Below, in pieces: positions 52,401 through 61,100 of a DNA stretch of 64,000 nucleotides; within the stretch, counting starts at the first letter, position 1, and the number at the start of each line of letters is the position of its first letter. The stretch lies in the NCBI RefSeq assembly GCF_000756615.1, contig NZ_CP009288.1, forward strand, positions 2,542,001 to 2,606,000, in the 5' to 3' direction. Source of the DNA: Paenibacillus durus (lineage in GTDB: Bacteria > Bacillota > Bacilli > Paenibacillales > Paenibacillaceae). The position numbers and the translations under genes were made by a program. The notes beneath the pieces were generated by a model. It saw only the letters and a program-made list of their open reading frames with translations, was not told the origin of the DNA and did not search any database.

Positions 52401-55400
52401 GATAAGAACGCCGATAGACTCAAATGCTGTAACTGCGATCCATCCTTTATTGCATCAAAATACTTCTGATCTTGCTGAGCAGCGTTTCACTTCAAATTTT
52501 ACCGGGAAGGAATTTTTTCTGGAGGATTTGCAAACGGCGGGGAGCAGCACATTGCTGATCGGGGCTTATCTGGAAATGGCAAGGGCAGCGGTAGACCAGG
52601 CTACAAGCAGTATTAGGGAAGAAAACAGCAGAATCAAGCTAAAGGATGTCATTTGGGCCAAACCTGTTGATGTTCAACAACAACCCGTTCAGGTGCATAT
52701 CGGGCTTTTCCCTGAGGACAATGGCGAGATTACCTATGAAATTTATAGTACACCCGGGCTGCCTGGTTCTGAACCGGTTCTGCATTGCCAGGGTAGTTCA
52801 TTCCTAAATTCGGATACCGAAGCTCCAGCTTTAGACATTAAGGCCATACAGCAACAGTGCCAGCAAGGTGAATTATCATCCGGCCAGCGTTACCAGGCCA
52901 AAGCCAAGGGGATCGAGACATTATGGATGGGAACCGGTCAAGGGCTTGTGAAGATGGCGTTATCTCCCTCAGCCGCAAGCGCATATCATCCGTTCATTCT
53001 TCACCCCAGCCTGATAGATTCTGCATTACAAGCAGCTATAGTGTTCATGGAAAGTACCGCTAAGTCCTTTGACGGCAAAGCTCATGGAGGTTATGTACGG
53101 CCTTATGCGCTTCAGGAGCTTGAGATTTTTAACAGTTGTTCTTCTGCAATGTGGGCATTTATTCGGTGCAGCGACAATGATGAAGCAGGGGAAAGCGAAC
53201 GGAAATTTGATATTGATATCTGTGATGAGAAAGGCAAAGTATGTGTACGCATAAAAAGGTTCTCGATCAGAGTAACCGGATTGGATATAAATCCGGCAGC
53301 ATCTCTCCCGGCTTCTGATGCGCTGCTTATGTTAAAGCCCGGCTGGAAAGAAAAAACGGCTGTAGGGGGATCTGGAGATTCCGGGTACAGTCGCCACTTG
53401 GTAGTGCTCTGTGAAATCGGCGGTATTTCGCGCGAGGACCTGGAAGGGAACATGCCGGGAACCCAATGCATGGTTTTACAATCCGCGCAAGGAGAACTGG
53501 ATCAACGCTTTCAGGAGTATGCTGCACGGATGTTTGACGAAGTGAAGAGTATCCTTATGGCAAAGCCCAAAGAAAAGGCGCTTCTGCAGATTGTAGTTCC
53601 AGCCAAGGGGCAGCAGCAGCTATTCCGTGCCCTTTCAGGGATACTTTATACCGCGCAGTTTGAAAATCCTAAGGTTATGGGACAGCTTATTGAAGTAGAA
53701 CCGGAAGAAGATGCAGGAAGTCTTATAGCCAAGCTGAATGAGAATAGCCGCAGCCTGGCGGATACACAGGTTCAATATAAAGACGGAAAGCGCCGGGTGG
53801 CTGTATGGCGCGAGCTCAGCGCAGGAACATCTGGAGTGAAGCCGCTATGGAAGGACCATGGAATCTATTTGATTACGGGGGGCGCAGGGGGCCTTGGGCT
53901 TATATTTGCCAGCGAAATTGCCGGTAAAGTCAAGCATGCGACGCTGATTTTGACAGGCAGATCCCCGCTTAACGAGGACAAGCAGTCTAAGTTAAAGGCG
54001 CTTGAGGCTGCCGGTGCGCGAGTGGAATACAGAAGAGTCGATGTGGTCCGCAAAGAGGAAGTGGCGGCTTTAATCCAGGGCATCCGGGAAGATTACGGAA
54101 CCCTCCACGGAATTATTCATAGCGCAGGGATCATACGGGATAATTTCATCCTGAGAAAAACAAAAGAGGAGCTGCAAGCCGTGATGGCTCCCAAGGTCAG
54201 CGGACTGGTAAACCTGGATGAGGCAAGCCGGGACTTGCCGCTGGACTTCTTCATTTTCTTCTCATCCATGGCCGGGGCTGTCGGTAATGTCGGCCAGGCG
54301 GATTATGCCACGGCTAATGCGTTCATGGATGCTTATGCAGGCTACCGGAATAGCCTGGTGCTGTTAAAGCAGCGCCCGGGACGGACACTCTCCATCAATT
54401 GGCCCTTATGGAAAGAGGGCGGAATGCATGTGGATGAAGAGACCGAGAAAGTGATGATGAAGGATTTCGGGATCGCCGCCATGCGGACAGGGACCGGTGT
54501 TCAGGCGTTATACCATTCCTTTGCCTCTGGAAGTGATCGAGTCATGGTCATGGAGGGGAATCCGGTACGATTAAAGGAAAAATTTTTGTTGGAATCTCCA
54601 GCTTGGCCGGAAACAGAGGTTCCCTGCCTTACAGAAGATCAGGATATGGGCACTTTGCCGGAGCAAGTGCAGGAGGATTGCATAAGAAGAATCGCCCGGC
54701 TGCTTCAAACGGGTACCGAAGAAATTGATCCTGATGCAGAGTGGAAAGACTATGGACTTGATGTGGTGGCCCTGACCGGGCTGGTTAACGAATTGAAACA
54801 AACGTATGGACTCGACTGGACCTATGATATCTTTCTAGAATATCCGACCCTCCACAGCCTGGCAGACTATCTTCTGGAAACCTGCAGAGACCGTTTGGCC
54901 AGCCCATTTGGAGGGAACGTTTCAAGCACACCTGCTGCTCAAGCTGTGTCGGCTTCGGCGGTTGATCCAGAATTATTGAAGGAAAAAACCCTGCACCAGC
55001 TCAAGGTTATGTTTGGCGACATTACCAAAATGCGTGTGGACAGCATTGATGGGGAAGAGTCTCTGGAGAGCTATGGTATCGACTCGATTATGATTAATCA
55101 GTTGAACCAGAAGCTTGGGGATATATTTGGGGAGCTTTCCAAGACCCTGTTCTATGAATACCAGACCTTGCTGGAACTGGCGGAGTATCTGGTCTCCGAC
55201 CACTCCCAAGGGTGCTTGAAATGGACGGGGCTTACAGAGCGGGTTCCAGCCCTGTCGCAGCAGCAAGCGGTACAGGGGGATTTCGAGCAGGAGCTCCCTG
55301 TACTGGCTTCACGGAAAGCCGGCAGAAGGAAAGCCCGCAGCTTTACCGCCGGGGCGCCCGCCGCTGCCGCTGCAACACGGGAGCCTGTAGCTATTATAGG

Positions 55401-58086
55401 GATCAGCGGACGCTATCCTAAGGCCGGAAACCTGCAGGAATATTGGGAGAACCTACAGCAGGGACAAGACTGCATCACGGAAATTCCGGAAGAACGCTGG
55501 TCCCAGGAAGGGTTCTTCCATCCAGACCCCCAGGAGGCTGCAGCTCAAGGGAAAAGCTACAGCAAGTGGGGCGGCTTTATAGACGGATTTGCGGAATTTG
55601 ACCCGCTCTTCTTCAACATATCCCCTTTGGAAGCCCATAACATGGACCCTCAGGAACGGCTGTTTGTCCAATCCTGCTGGGAGGTATTGGAGGATGCGGG
55701 CTATACCCGGGAGCAGATCCGGTCGCAATATCACGGCAAGGTGGGTGTCTTTGCGGGGATTACCAAGACTGGCTACGATTTATACGGCCCGGATTTATGG
55801 AAACAGGGCGAAAGGGTATTTCCGCACACTTCATTCAGTTCGGTAGCGAACCGGATTTCCTATTTGCTGAACCTGCAAGGCCCCAGCATGCCCATTGATA
55901 CGATGTGTTCTTCGTCATTAACCGCCATTCATGAGGCTTGTGAGCATCTGTATCAGCAGGAATGTGAAATGGCGGTTGCAGGAGGGGTTAACCTTTACCT
56001 TCATCCTTCCAGCTATGTTGGATTGTGCGCCCAGCAAATGCTTTCGGCAGACGGCCAGTGCAAGAGCTTTGGAAGCGGAGGAAACGGCTTTGTCCCAGGT
56101 GAAGGGGTAGGTTGTGTTCTGTTGAAACCCTTGTCCAGGGCAGTCGCAGACGGGGATCATATTTATGCAGTGATCCGAAGCACCAGCATAAACCACGGCG
56201 GCAAAACCAATGGGTATACCGTGCCAAATCCGGTGGCCCAGGCCGAGCTGATCCGAACGGCGTTGGACAAAGCAGGAATCCATGCGAGGACCGTCAGTTA
56301 TATTGAAGCCCATGGGACAGGAACTTCCCTGGGCGATCCGATCGAAATCACGGGACTGACCCAGGCGTTTGGCAGAGATACCCAGGACAGCGGGTTTTGT
56401 GCGATTGGATCGGTAAAATCAAATATCGGGCATTTGGAGGCGGCAGCGGGGATCGCGGGAGTGACTAAAATCCTGCTGCAAATGAAGCATGGAAAGATCG
56501 CGCCGAGCCTGCATGCGAAGGAATTGAACCCCAATATCCATTTCGCAAGAACTCCCTTTACCGTACAGCAGGAGCTTGCCGAATGGAAACGGCCGGTCGT
56601 GGATGGACAGGAGGTTCCAAGACGGGCGGGAATCTCCTCGTTTGGGGCCGGAGGCTCCAATGCGCACGTGGTGATTGAGGAATATATTCCTGTAGAGCAG
56701 GAAGCGGCCTCGGCTGCCGTTACCCCGGAGAAGCCGGCCATCATTGTGCTGTCGGCCAAGAATGAGGAAGGGCTGAAGGCGCAGGTACGGAGATTGCTGT
56801 CCGCCATGGAGGAACAGCCATGGACGGAGGCAGACCTTGCAGATATAGCTTACACTCTCCAGACAGGGCGAGAAGCTATGGAAGAGCGGATGGGAGTAAT
56901 TGTAGAAAGCATCGGGCAGCTCAAGGAGAAGCTGAAGAGCTTTGCGGCGGGACGGGATGGGATTGAGCATGTATACCGCGGAAAAGTCAAGCAAAATAAG
57001 GGAACCTCGGCTATTTTTGCAGCGGATGAAGATATGCAAACAGCAATCGATTCCTGGCTGATCAAAGGGAAATATTCGAAGCTTTTAGATTTATGGGTCA
57101 AGGGAGTAATGATTGACTGGAACAAACTCTATGGCTCGGCTAAACGCAGAAAAGTCAGCCTTCCCACCTACCCTTTTGCAAAAGAACGCTATTGGGTAGA
57201 TAAGGTCGGTGAAAATAACGGCAATAACTTGCCAGCTTCTACCGAAGCTTCCGTGATTCATCCTCTGCTGCACCGGAATACGTCCGACCTTTCGGAACAA
57301 AGGTTTACTTCAACCTTCACGGGCAAGGAGTTTTTCCTGGGAAGCCATGTTGTTAAGGGACAACGGGTGTTACCTGGAGTCGCGTACCTTGAGATGGCCC
57401 GGGCTGCGGTGGAGCATGGGGCGCTGAAAGGGAAACGGACGGGGATACGGCTGAAGAATATCGTTTGGGCCCAGCCTATTGTTGTGGGAACCCAGCCGGT
57501 TCAGATCCACATCGGACTCTTTCCAGAGGAAAATGGAGAGATTTCCTATGAAATCTATAGCGAGGATGAAACAGTGGATGCACAACAGGTAGTGCATAAC
57601 CAAGGTATTGCATTACCATGCCGGTTTCCGGAAACGCCAACTCTGGATATACATGCGATGCAGGAGACCTGCAACCGAAATATCATCTCACCCGAAGCTT
57701 TAAAAACGAAGACGGCAGGCCATGATGGGATTCACCATTGGATAGAAGAAGTGTATGTAGGAGAAGAACAGGTGCTGGCGAAGATTTGTTTGCCATCTTA
57801 CGTATCCGGTGCGGAAGGACAATTTATCCTGCATCCCGACATCGTGGATTCTGCCTTACAGGCATCTGCCGGATCGACTATAGATACAGGACGCACTAAA
57901 CCTTGCTTGCCTTTTTCACTTCAAGAGCTGGAAATTTTCGATAAATGCGCTTCGAATATGTGGGCGCTGATCCGTTTTAATAATGGAAGCAAAGCAGGAG
58001 AGCGGCTAGAGAAGCTTGATATTGATCTTTATGATGAACATGGCGCAGCTTGCGTCCGAATGAAAGGATTTACAGGCAAGAGGTAA
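49402..58086 (+). CDS. Trans-AT polyketide synthase 2: DH-ACP-KS-DH*-KR-ACP*-ACP-KS-DH
   Basis: The 2894-residue protein starts inside a module: an N-terminal DH (H19 in HLVKGQPLLP; D191, with Leu instead of Gln four residues on) and ACP (S325) complete the non-elongating KS0 module of the previous protein. Next is KS (C563, H698, H738), a DH-fold domain whose catalytic His is Leu (L1043) and motif Pro is lost, KR (Y1635, B-type-like IRD), an ACP-like domain with Val at the phosphopantetheine position (V1788, YGLDVVAL) and a normal ACP (S1895). The last part is KS (C2169, H2304, H2344) and an apparently intact DH (H2649, D2816), after which the protein ends; its ACP is on the next protein and no KR exists. 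ATG 49402 has GGGG 8 nt upstream and overlaps the previous gene by 8 bp; ATG 49384 is an alternative. Confidence 0.9.
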   Translation: MNKTLNTLITIAHPIIKNHLVKGQPLLPGLAYIDMLYQLAKQTLGLDYQRHSLKKLSIFNPLIVREDQPVELKISFNKNANYWDVSVNGTETDVHGNRLQEKLYITAELHEEEVKLDKYINIEAMQRTAVRYLNIETLYEQARAQGLVHTGMIKADADIYLTNPGCLVKVNVGADYRNEAENFLFHPTLIDGTGLASEALIEKDGNGAVEELYIPLYYESFFCKEPLRTHCYATVNLSSRHSSKDIRVIDILFFNAEGTQIGELSGLTTKRVRFDGQINPSMLNEINRNQGSAQERLRQIFSKYLARKASEIDVNIGFYELGLESAQLLAVVKNLEDAFGLALAPTVLFEFTTIAELAAYFTEKGVTSIGQSNSGIRIQEMNQGQAEDDIAIIGMAGRFPKSRNLEEFWDNLKDGKDCISEIPKSRWNWEEFKELKSPSGKNISKWGGFIDEPDCFDHQFFRVTPREAKTLDPQERLFLETCWEAIEDSGYTASTLAMTHGEVKRHPVGVFVGVMHKDYSLIGAEAMARGNVFPLSLNYGQIANRVSYFCNFHGPSMAVDTLCSSSLTAVHLALESIRRGECEVALAGGVNLLLHPNKYIAYGMMDFHSSDGYCRTFGNDGDGYVSGEGIGAVVLKPLSKAIQARDHIYAVIKGSTVNHGGTVSGITVPSPVAQADVITECLKKTGIHPRTISYVEAHGTGTSLGDPIEIQGLMRAYRQYTEESQFCAIGSLKSNIGHSESAAGISGLIKVALQLYHKTLVPSLHAEEVNTHIHFEQSPFYIQRRNEEWKQPVLNKNGKEAAYPRRAGLSSFGATGSNAHVILEEYVPEEVPQQTTGAMNTHSDPVIIILSAKNKERLQAYAKKLLEFLKYSEVNLINLAYTLQVGRESMEERAAFVVKDVSALIIKLQHFIDGREEIDECLQGQVKKSKGVTDADQSYPALINQWAGKREFMKIAEHWVTGHRIEWESLYGGIKPQRTSLPTYPFARERFWVPELEEKLIRTPIDSNAVTAIHPLLHQNTSDLAEQRFTSNFTGKEFFLEDLQTAGSSTLLIGAYLEMARAAVDQATSSIREENSRIKLKDVIWAKPVDVQQQPVQVHIGLFPEDNGEITYEIYSTPGLPGSEPVLHCQGSSFLNSDTEAPALDIKAIQQQCQQGELSSGQRYQAKAKGIETLWMGTGQGLVKMALSPSAASAYHPFILHPSLIDSALQAAIVFMESTAKSFDGKAHGGYVRPYALQELEIFNSCSSAMWAFIRCSDNDEAGESERKFDIDICDEKGKVCVRIKRFSIRVTGLDINPAASLPASDALLMLKPGWKEKTAVGGSGDSGYSRHLVVLCEIGGISREDLEGNMPGTQCMVLQSAQGELDQRFQEYAARMFDEVKSILMAKPKEKALLQIVVPAKGQQQLFRALSGILYTAQFENPKVMGQLIEVEPEEDAGSLIAKLNENSRSLADTQVQYKDGKRRVAVWRELSAGTSGVKPLWKDHGIYLITGGAGGLGLIFASEIAGKVKHATLILTGRSPLNEDKQSKLKALEAAGARVEYRRVDVVRKEEVAALIQGIREDYGTLHGIIHSAGIIRDNFILRKTKEELQAVMAPKVSGLVNLDEASRDLPLDFFIFFSSMAGAVGNVGQADYATANAFMDAYAGYRNSLVLLKQRPGRTLSINWPLWKEGGMHVDEETEKVMMKDFGIAAMRTGTGVQALYHSFASGSDRVMVMEGNPVRLKEKFLLESPAWPETEVPCLTEDQDMGTLPEQVQEDCIRRIARLLQTGTEEIDPDAEWKDYGLDVVALTGLVNELKQTYGLDWTYDIFLEYPTLHSLADYLLETCRDRLASPFGGNVSSTPAAQAVSASAVDPELLKEKTLHQLKVMFGDITKMRVDSIDGEESLESYGIDSIMINQLNQKLGDIFGELSKTLFYEYQTLLELAEYLVSDHSQGCLKWTGLTERVPALSQQQAVQGDFEQELPVLASRKAGRRKARSFTAGAPAAAAATREPVAIIGISGRYPKAGNLQEYWENLQQGQDCITEIPEERWSQEGFFHPDPQEAAAQGKSYSKWGGFIDGFAEFDPLFFNISPLEAHNMDPQERLFVQSCWEVLEDAGYTREQIRSQYHGKVGVFAGITKTGYDLYGPDLWKQGERVFPHTSFSSVANRISYLLNLQGPSMPIDTMCSSSLTAIHEACEHLYQQECEMAVAGGVNLYLHPSSYVGLCAQQMLSADGQCKSFGSGGNGFVPGEGVGCVLLKPLSRAVADGDHIYAVIRSTSINHGGKTNGYTVPNPVAQAELIRTALDKAGIHARTVSYIEAHGTGTSLGDPIEITGLTQAFGRDTQDSGFCAIGSVKSNIGHLEAAAGIAGVTKILLQMKHGKIAPSLHAKELNPNIHFARTPFTVQQELAEWKRPVVDGQEVPRRAGISSFGAGGSNAHVVIEEYIPVEQEAASAAVTPEKPAIIVLSAKNEEGLKAQVRRLLSAMEEQPWTEADLADIAYTLQTGREAMEERMGVIVESIGQLKEKLKSFAAGRDGIEHVYRGKVKQNKGTSAIFAADEDMQTAIDSWLIKGKYSKLLDLWVKGVMIDWNKLYGSAKRRKVSLPTYPFAKERYWVDKVGENNGNNLPASTEASVIHPLLHRNTSDLSEQRFTSTFTGKEFFLGSHVVKGQRVLPGVAYLEMARAAVEHGALKGKRTGIRLKNIVWAQPIVVGTQPVQIHIGLFPEENGEISYEIYSEDETVDAQQVVHNQGIALPCRFPETPTLDIHAMQETCNRNIISPEALKTKTAGHDGIHHWIEEVYVGEEQVLAKICLPSYVSGAEGQFILHPDIVDSALQASAGSTIDTGRTKPCLPFSLQELEIFDKCASNMWALIRFNNGSKAGERLEKLDIDLYDEHGAACVRMKGFTGKR
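54970..57330 (+). repeat. Module repeat A (ACP-KS-linker)
   Basis: This stretch of PKS 2 is close to 58145-60496 in PKS 3 at the DNA level, at an offset of about 3.17 kb. Identity falls sharply after the codons for FTGKEFF at the start of the DH domain. Confidence 0.85.
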
Positions 58087-58138
58087 GCGCAAGAATGCTT
58101 TTGCAATGAAGTCAATCCATATTACGGGAGGGTTAAAC

Positions 58139-61100
58139 TTGGAAACATTAAAGGACAAGACCCTATATCAGCTTAAAACTTTGTTTGGGGAAACTACAAA
58201 AATGCATGTGGATAGCATTGATGCTGAAGAGCCTTTGGAAAGCTATGGAATTGATTCGATTATGATCAATCGGCTTAACCAGAAGCTTGGCGATATATTT
58301 GGGGAGCTTTCCAAGACCCTGTTCTATGAATACCAGACCTTGCTGGAATTAGCGGAGTATTTTATATCCGACTACCAGCAAGTATGCGTGAAATGGACAG
58401 GATATGTAGACAGGGCCCAATCCATACCTGAAAAACCTTCGGAAGAAGAGAAGTTCGATAACGAATTTCCAGTGCTAACTTCATTAAAGGCAGCCAGGAA
58501 ACAAGCCCGCAGTTTTGCTGCTGCGGTACCGGACAACGCAACACGGGAACCTGTGGCTATTATAGGGATCAGCGGACGCTATCCTAAGGCCGGAAACCTG
58601 CCGGAATATTGGGATAATCTACAGCGGGGAAAAGACTGCATCACGGAAATTCCGGAAGAACGCTGGCCCAAGGAAGGGTTCTTCCATCCGGACCCCCAGG
58701 AGGCTGCAGTGCAGGGGAAAAGCTACAGCAAGTGGGGAGGCTTTATAGACGGATTTGCGGAATTTGATCCGCTCTTCTTCAATATTTCCCCACGGGAAGC
58801 GTATAACATGGACCCCCAGGAACGGCTGTTTGTCCAATCCTGCTGGGAGGTGTTTGAGGACGCGGGATATACCCGGGAGCGGATCAAATCACAATATAAC
58901 GGGAAGGTGGGTGTCTTTGCGGGGGTTACCAAGACCGGCTTTAATTTATACGGCCCGGATTTATGGAAGCAGGGAGAGCAAATGCATCCGTACACTTCAT
59001 TCAGTTCGGTAGCCAACCGGATTTCCTATTTGCTGAACCTGCAAGGCCCCAGCATGCCCATTGATACGATGTGCTCTTCGTCATTAACCGCCATTCATGA
59101 GGCCTGTGAGCATCTGTACCAGCAGGAATGTGAAATGGCGGTTGCAGGGGGGGTTAACCTTTATCTCCATCCTTCCAGCTATGTTATATTATGCGAGCAG
59201 CAGATGCTTTCGGCAGACGGCCAGTGCAAGAGCTTTGGCAGCGGAGGCAACGGCTTTGTCCCTGGTGAAGGGGTAGGTTGTGTTCTGTTGAAACCCTTGT
59301 CCAAGGCAGTCGCAGACGGTGACCATATTTACGCTGTGATCCGAAGCACCAGCATCAACCACGGGGGCAAGACCAACGGGTATACCGTGCCAAATCCGGT
59401 TGCCCAGGCCGAGCTGATCCGGACGGCGTTTGACAAAGCAGGAATCCATGCGAGGACCGTCAGCTATATTGAAGCCCATGGGACAGGGACTGCTCTGGGC
59501 GATCCGATAGAAATCACGGGGCTGACCCAGGCGTTTGGCAGAGATACCGAGGACAGTGGGTTTTGTGCGATAGGATCGGTAAAATCAAATATCGGGCATT
59601 TGGAGGCGGCAGCGGGGATCGCGGGAGTGACTAAAATCCTCCTGCAAATGAAGCATGGAAAGATAGCGCCAAGCTTGCATTCGAAGGAATTGAACCCCAA
59701 TATCCATTTTGCAAAAACACCCTTTGCCGTACAGCAGGAGCTTGAAGAATGGAAACGGCCGGTAGTGGATGGACAGGAGGTTCCAAGGCGGGCGGGAATC
59801 TCCTCGTTTGGGGCCGGAGGCTCCAATGCGCACGTTGTGCTTGAAGAATATATTCCTGCAGAGCAGGAAGCGGCCTCTGTTGCCGTTACCCCGGAGAAGC
59901 CAGCAATCATTGTGCTGTCGGCAAAGAATGAGGAACGGCTGAAAGAGCAGGTACGGAGATTGCTGTCCGCCATGGAGGAACAGCCATGGACGGAGGCAGA
60001 CCTTGCAGATATAGCTTACACCCTCCAGACAGGGCGCGAAGCCATGGAAGAGCGCATGGGAGTGATTGTAGAAAGCATCGGGGAACTCAAGGAGAAACTG
60101 CGGGGTTTTGCGGCAGGACAGGATGGGATTGAGCATGTATACCGCGGAAAAGTCAAGCAAAATAAGGGAACCTCGGCTATTTTTGCGGCAGATGAAGATA
60201 TGCAGAAAGCCATCGATTCCTGGATGATCAAAGGGAAATATTCGAAGCTTTTAGATTTGTGGGTCAAGGGGGTCATGATCGACTGGAACAAGCTCTATGG
60301 CTCGGCTAAACGGAGAAAAGTCAGCCTTCCTACCTATCCTTTTGCAAAAGAACGCTATTGGGTAGATAAAGTCGGTGAAAATAACGGCAATAACTGGCCA
60401 GCTTCTACTGAAGCCTCTGTGATTCATCCTCTGCTGCACCGGAATACGTCCGACCTTTCGGAACAAAGATTTACTTCAACCTTCACGGGCAAGGAGTTTT
60501 TCGTGGAGAACGATATGGTTAATGGGCAGAGGATTGTACCCGGAGCAGCATATCTTGAGATGGCCCGGGCTGCGGTTGAGCATGGTGCGGGAGCATGGAA
60601 AGAGGAGCAGGCCGGAATACGGCTAAAGGATATCGTTTGGGCTCAGCCTGCCGTTGTGGGGAATCAGCCAGTGCAGCTGAACATTGGCCTGTTCCCGGAG
60701 GAGAACGGAGAGATTGCTTATGAGATATATAGTGATGAACCGGAAAAGGCAGATGCCAAGCAGCTCGTATACAGCCAGGGAATAGCCGTACCCTGCCCGC
60801 TTCCGAAAGCCCCGGCTTTGGATCTACAAGCGGTACAGAAGGTGTGCAGCAGAAGTATCCTTTCAGCTGAAGGGTTTAAAGCCGGAGCTGCCGGTCATGA
60901 TTTGACCCGCTATGGGATAGAGAGCGTGCATACAGGAGAAGGGCAGATTCTGGCAAAGCTTGGTTTACCATCTCCGGCATCGGATACGGAAAGCCGGTTC
61001 ATTCTGCATCCGGGGTTGATGAATGCTGCGTTAAAGGCATCTGCCGCGCTGACAGCCGGTACAGTGGATGACAAGCCCCGCCTGCCTTTGGCGCTTCAGG

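Noticed and set aside
58081..58141. PKS 2/PKS 3 boundary as a frameshift in one gene
   Set aside because: The stop is followed by a 52-bp spacer with GGGAGGG correctly placed before TTG 58139, so a real gene boundary is more likely.
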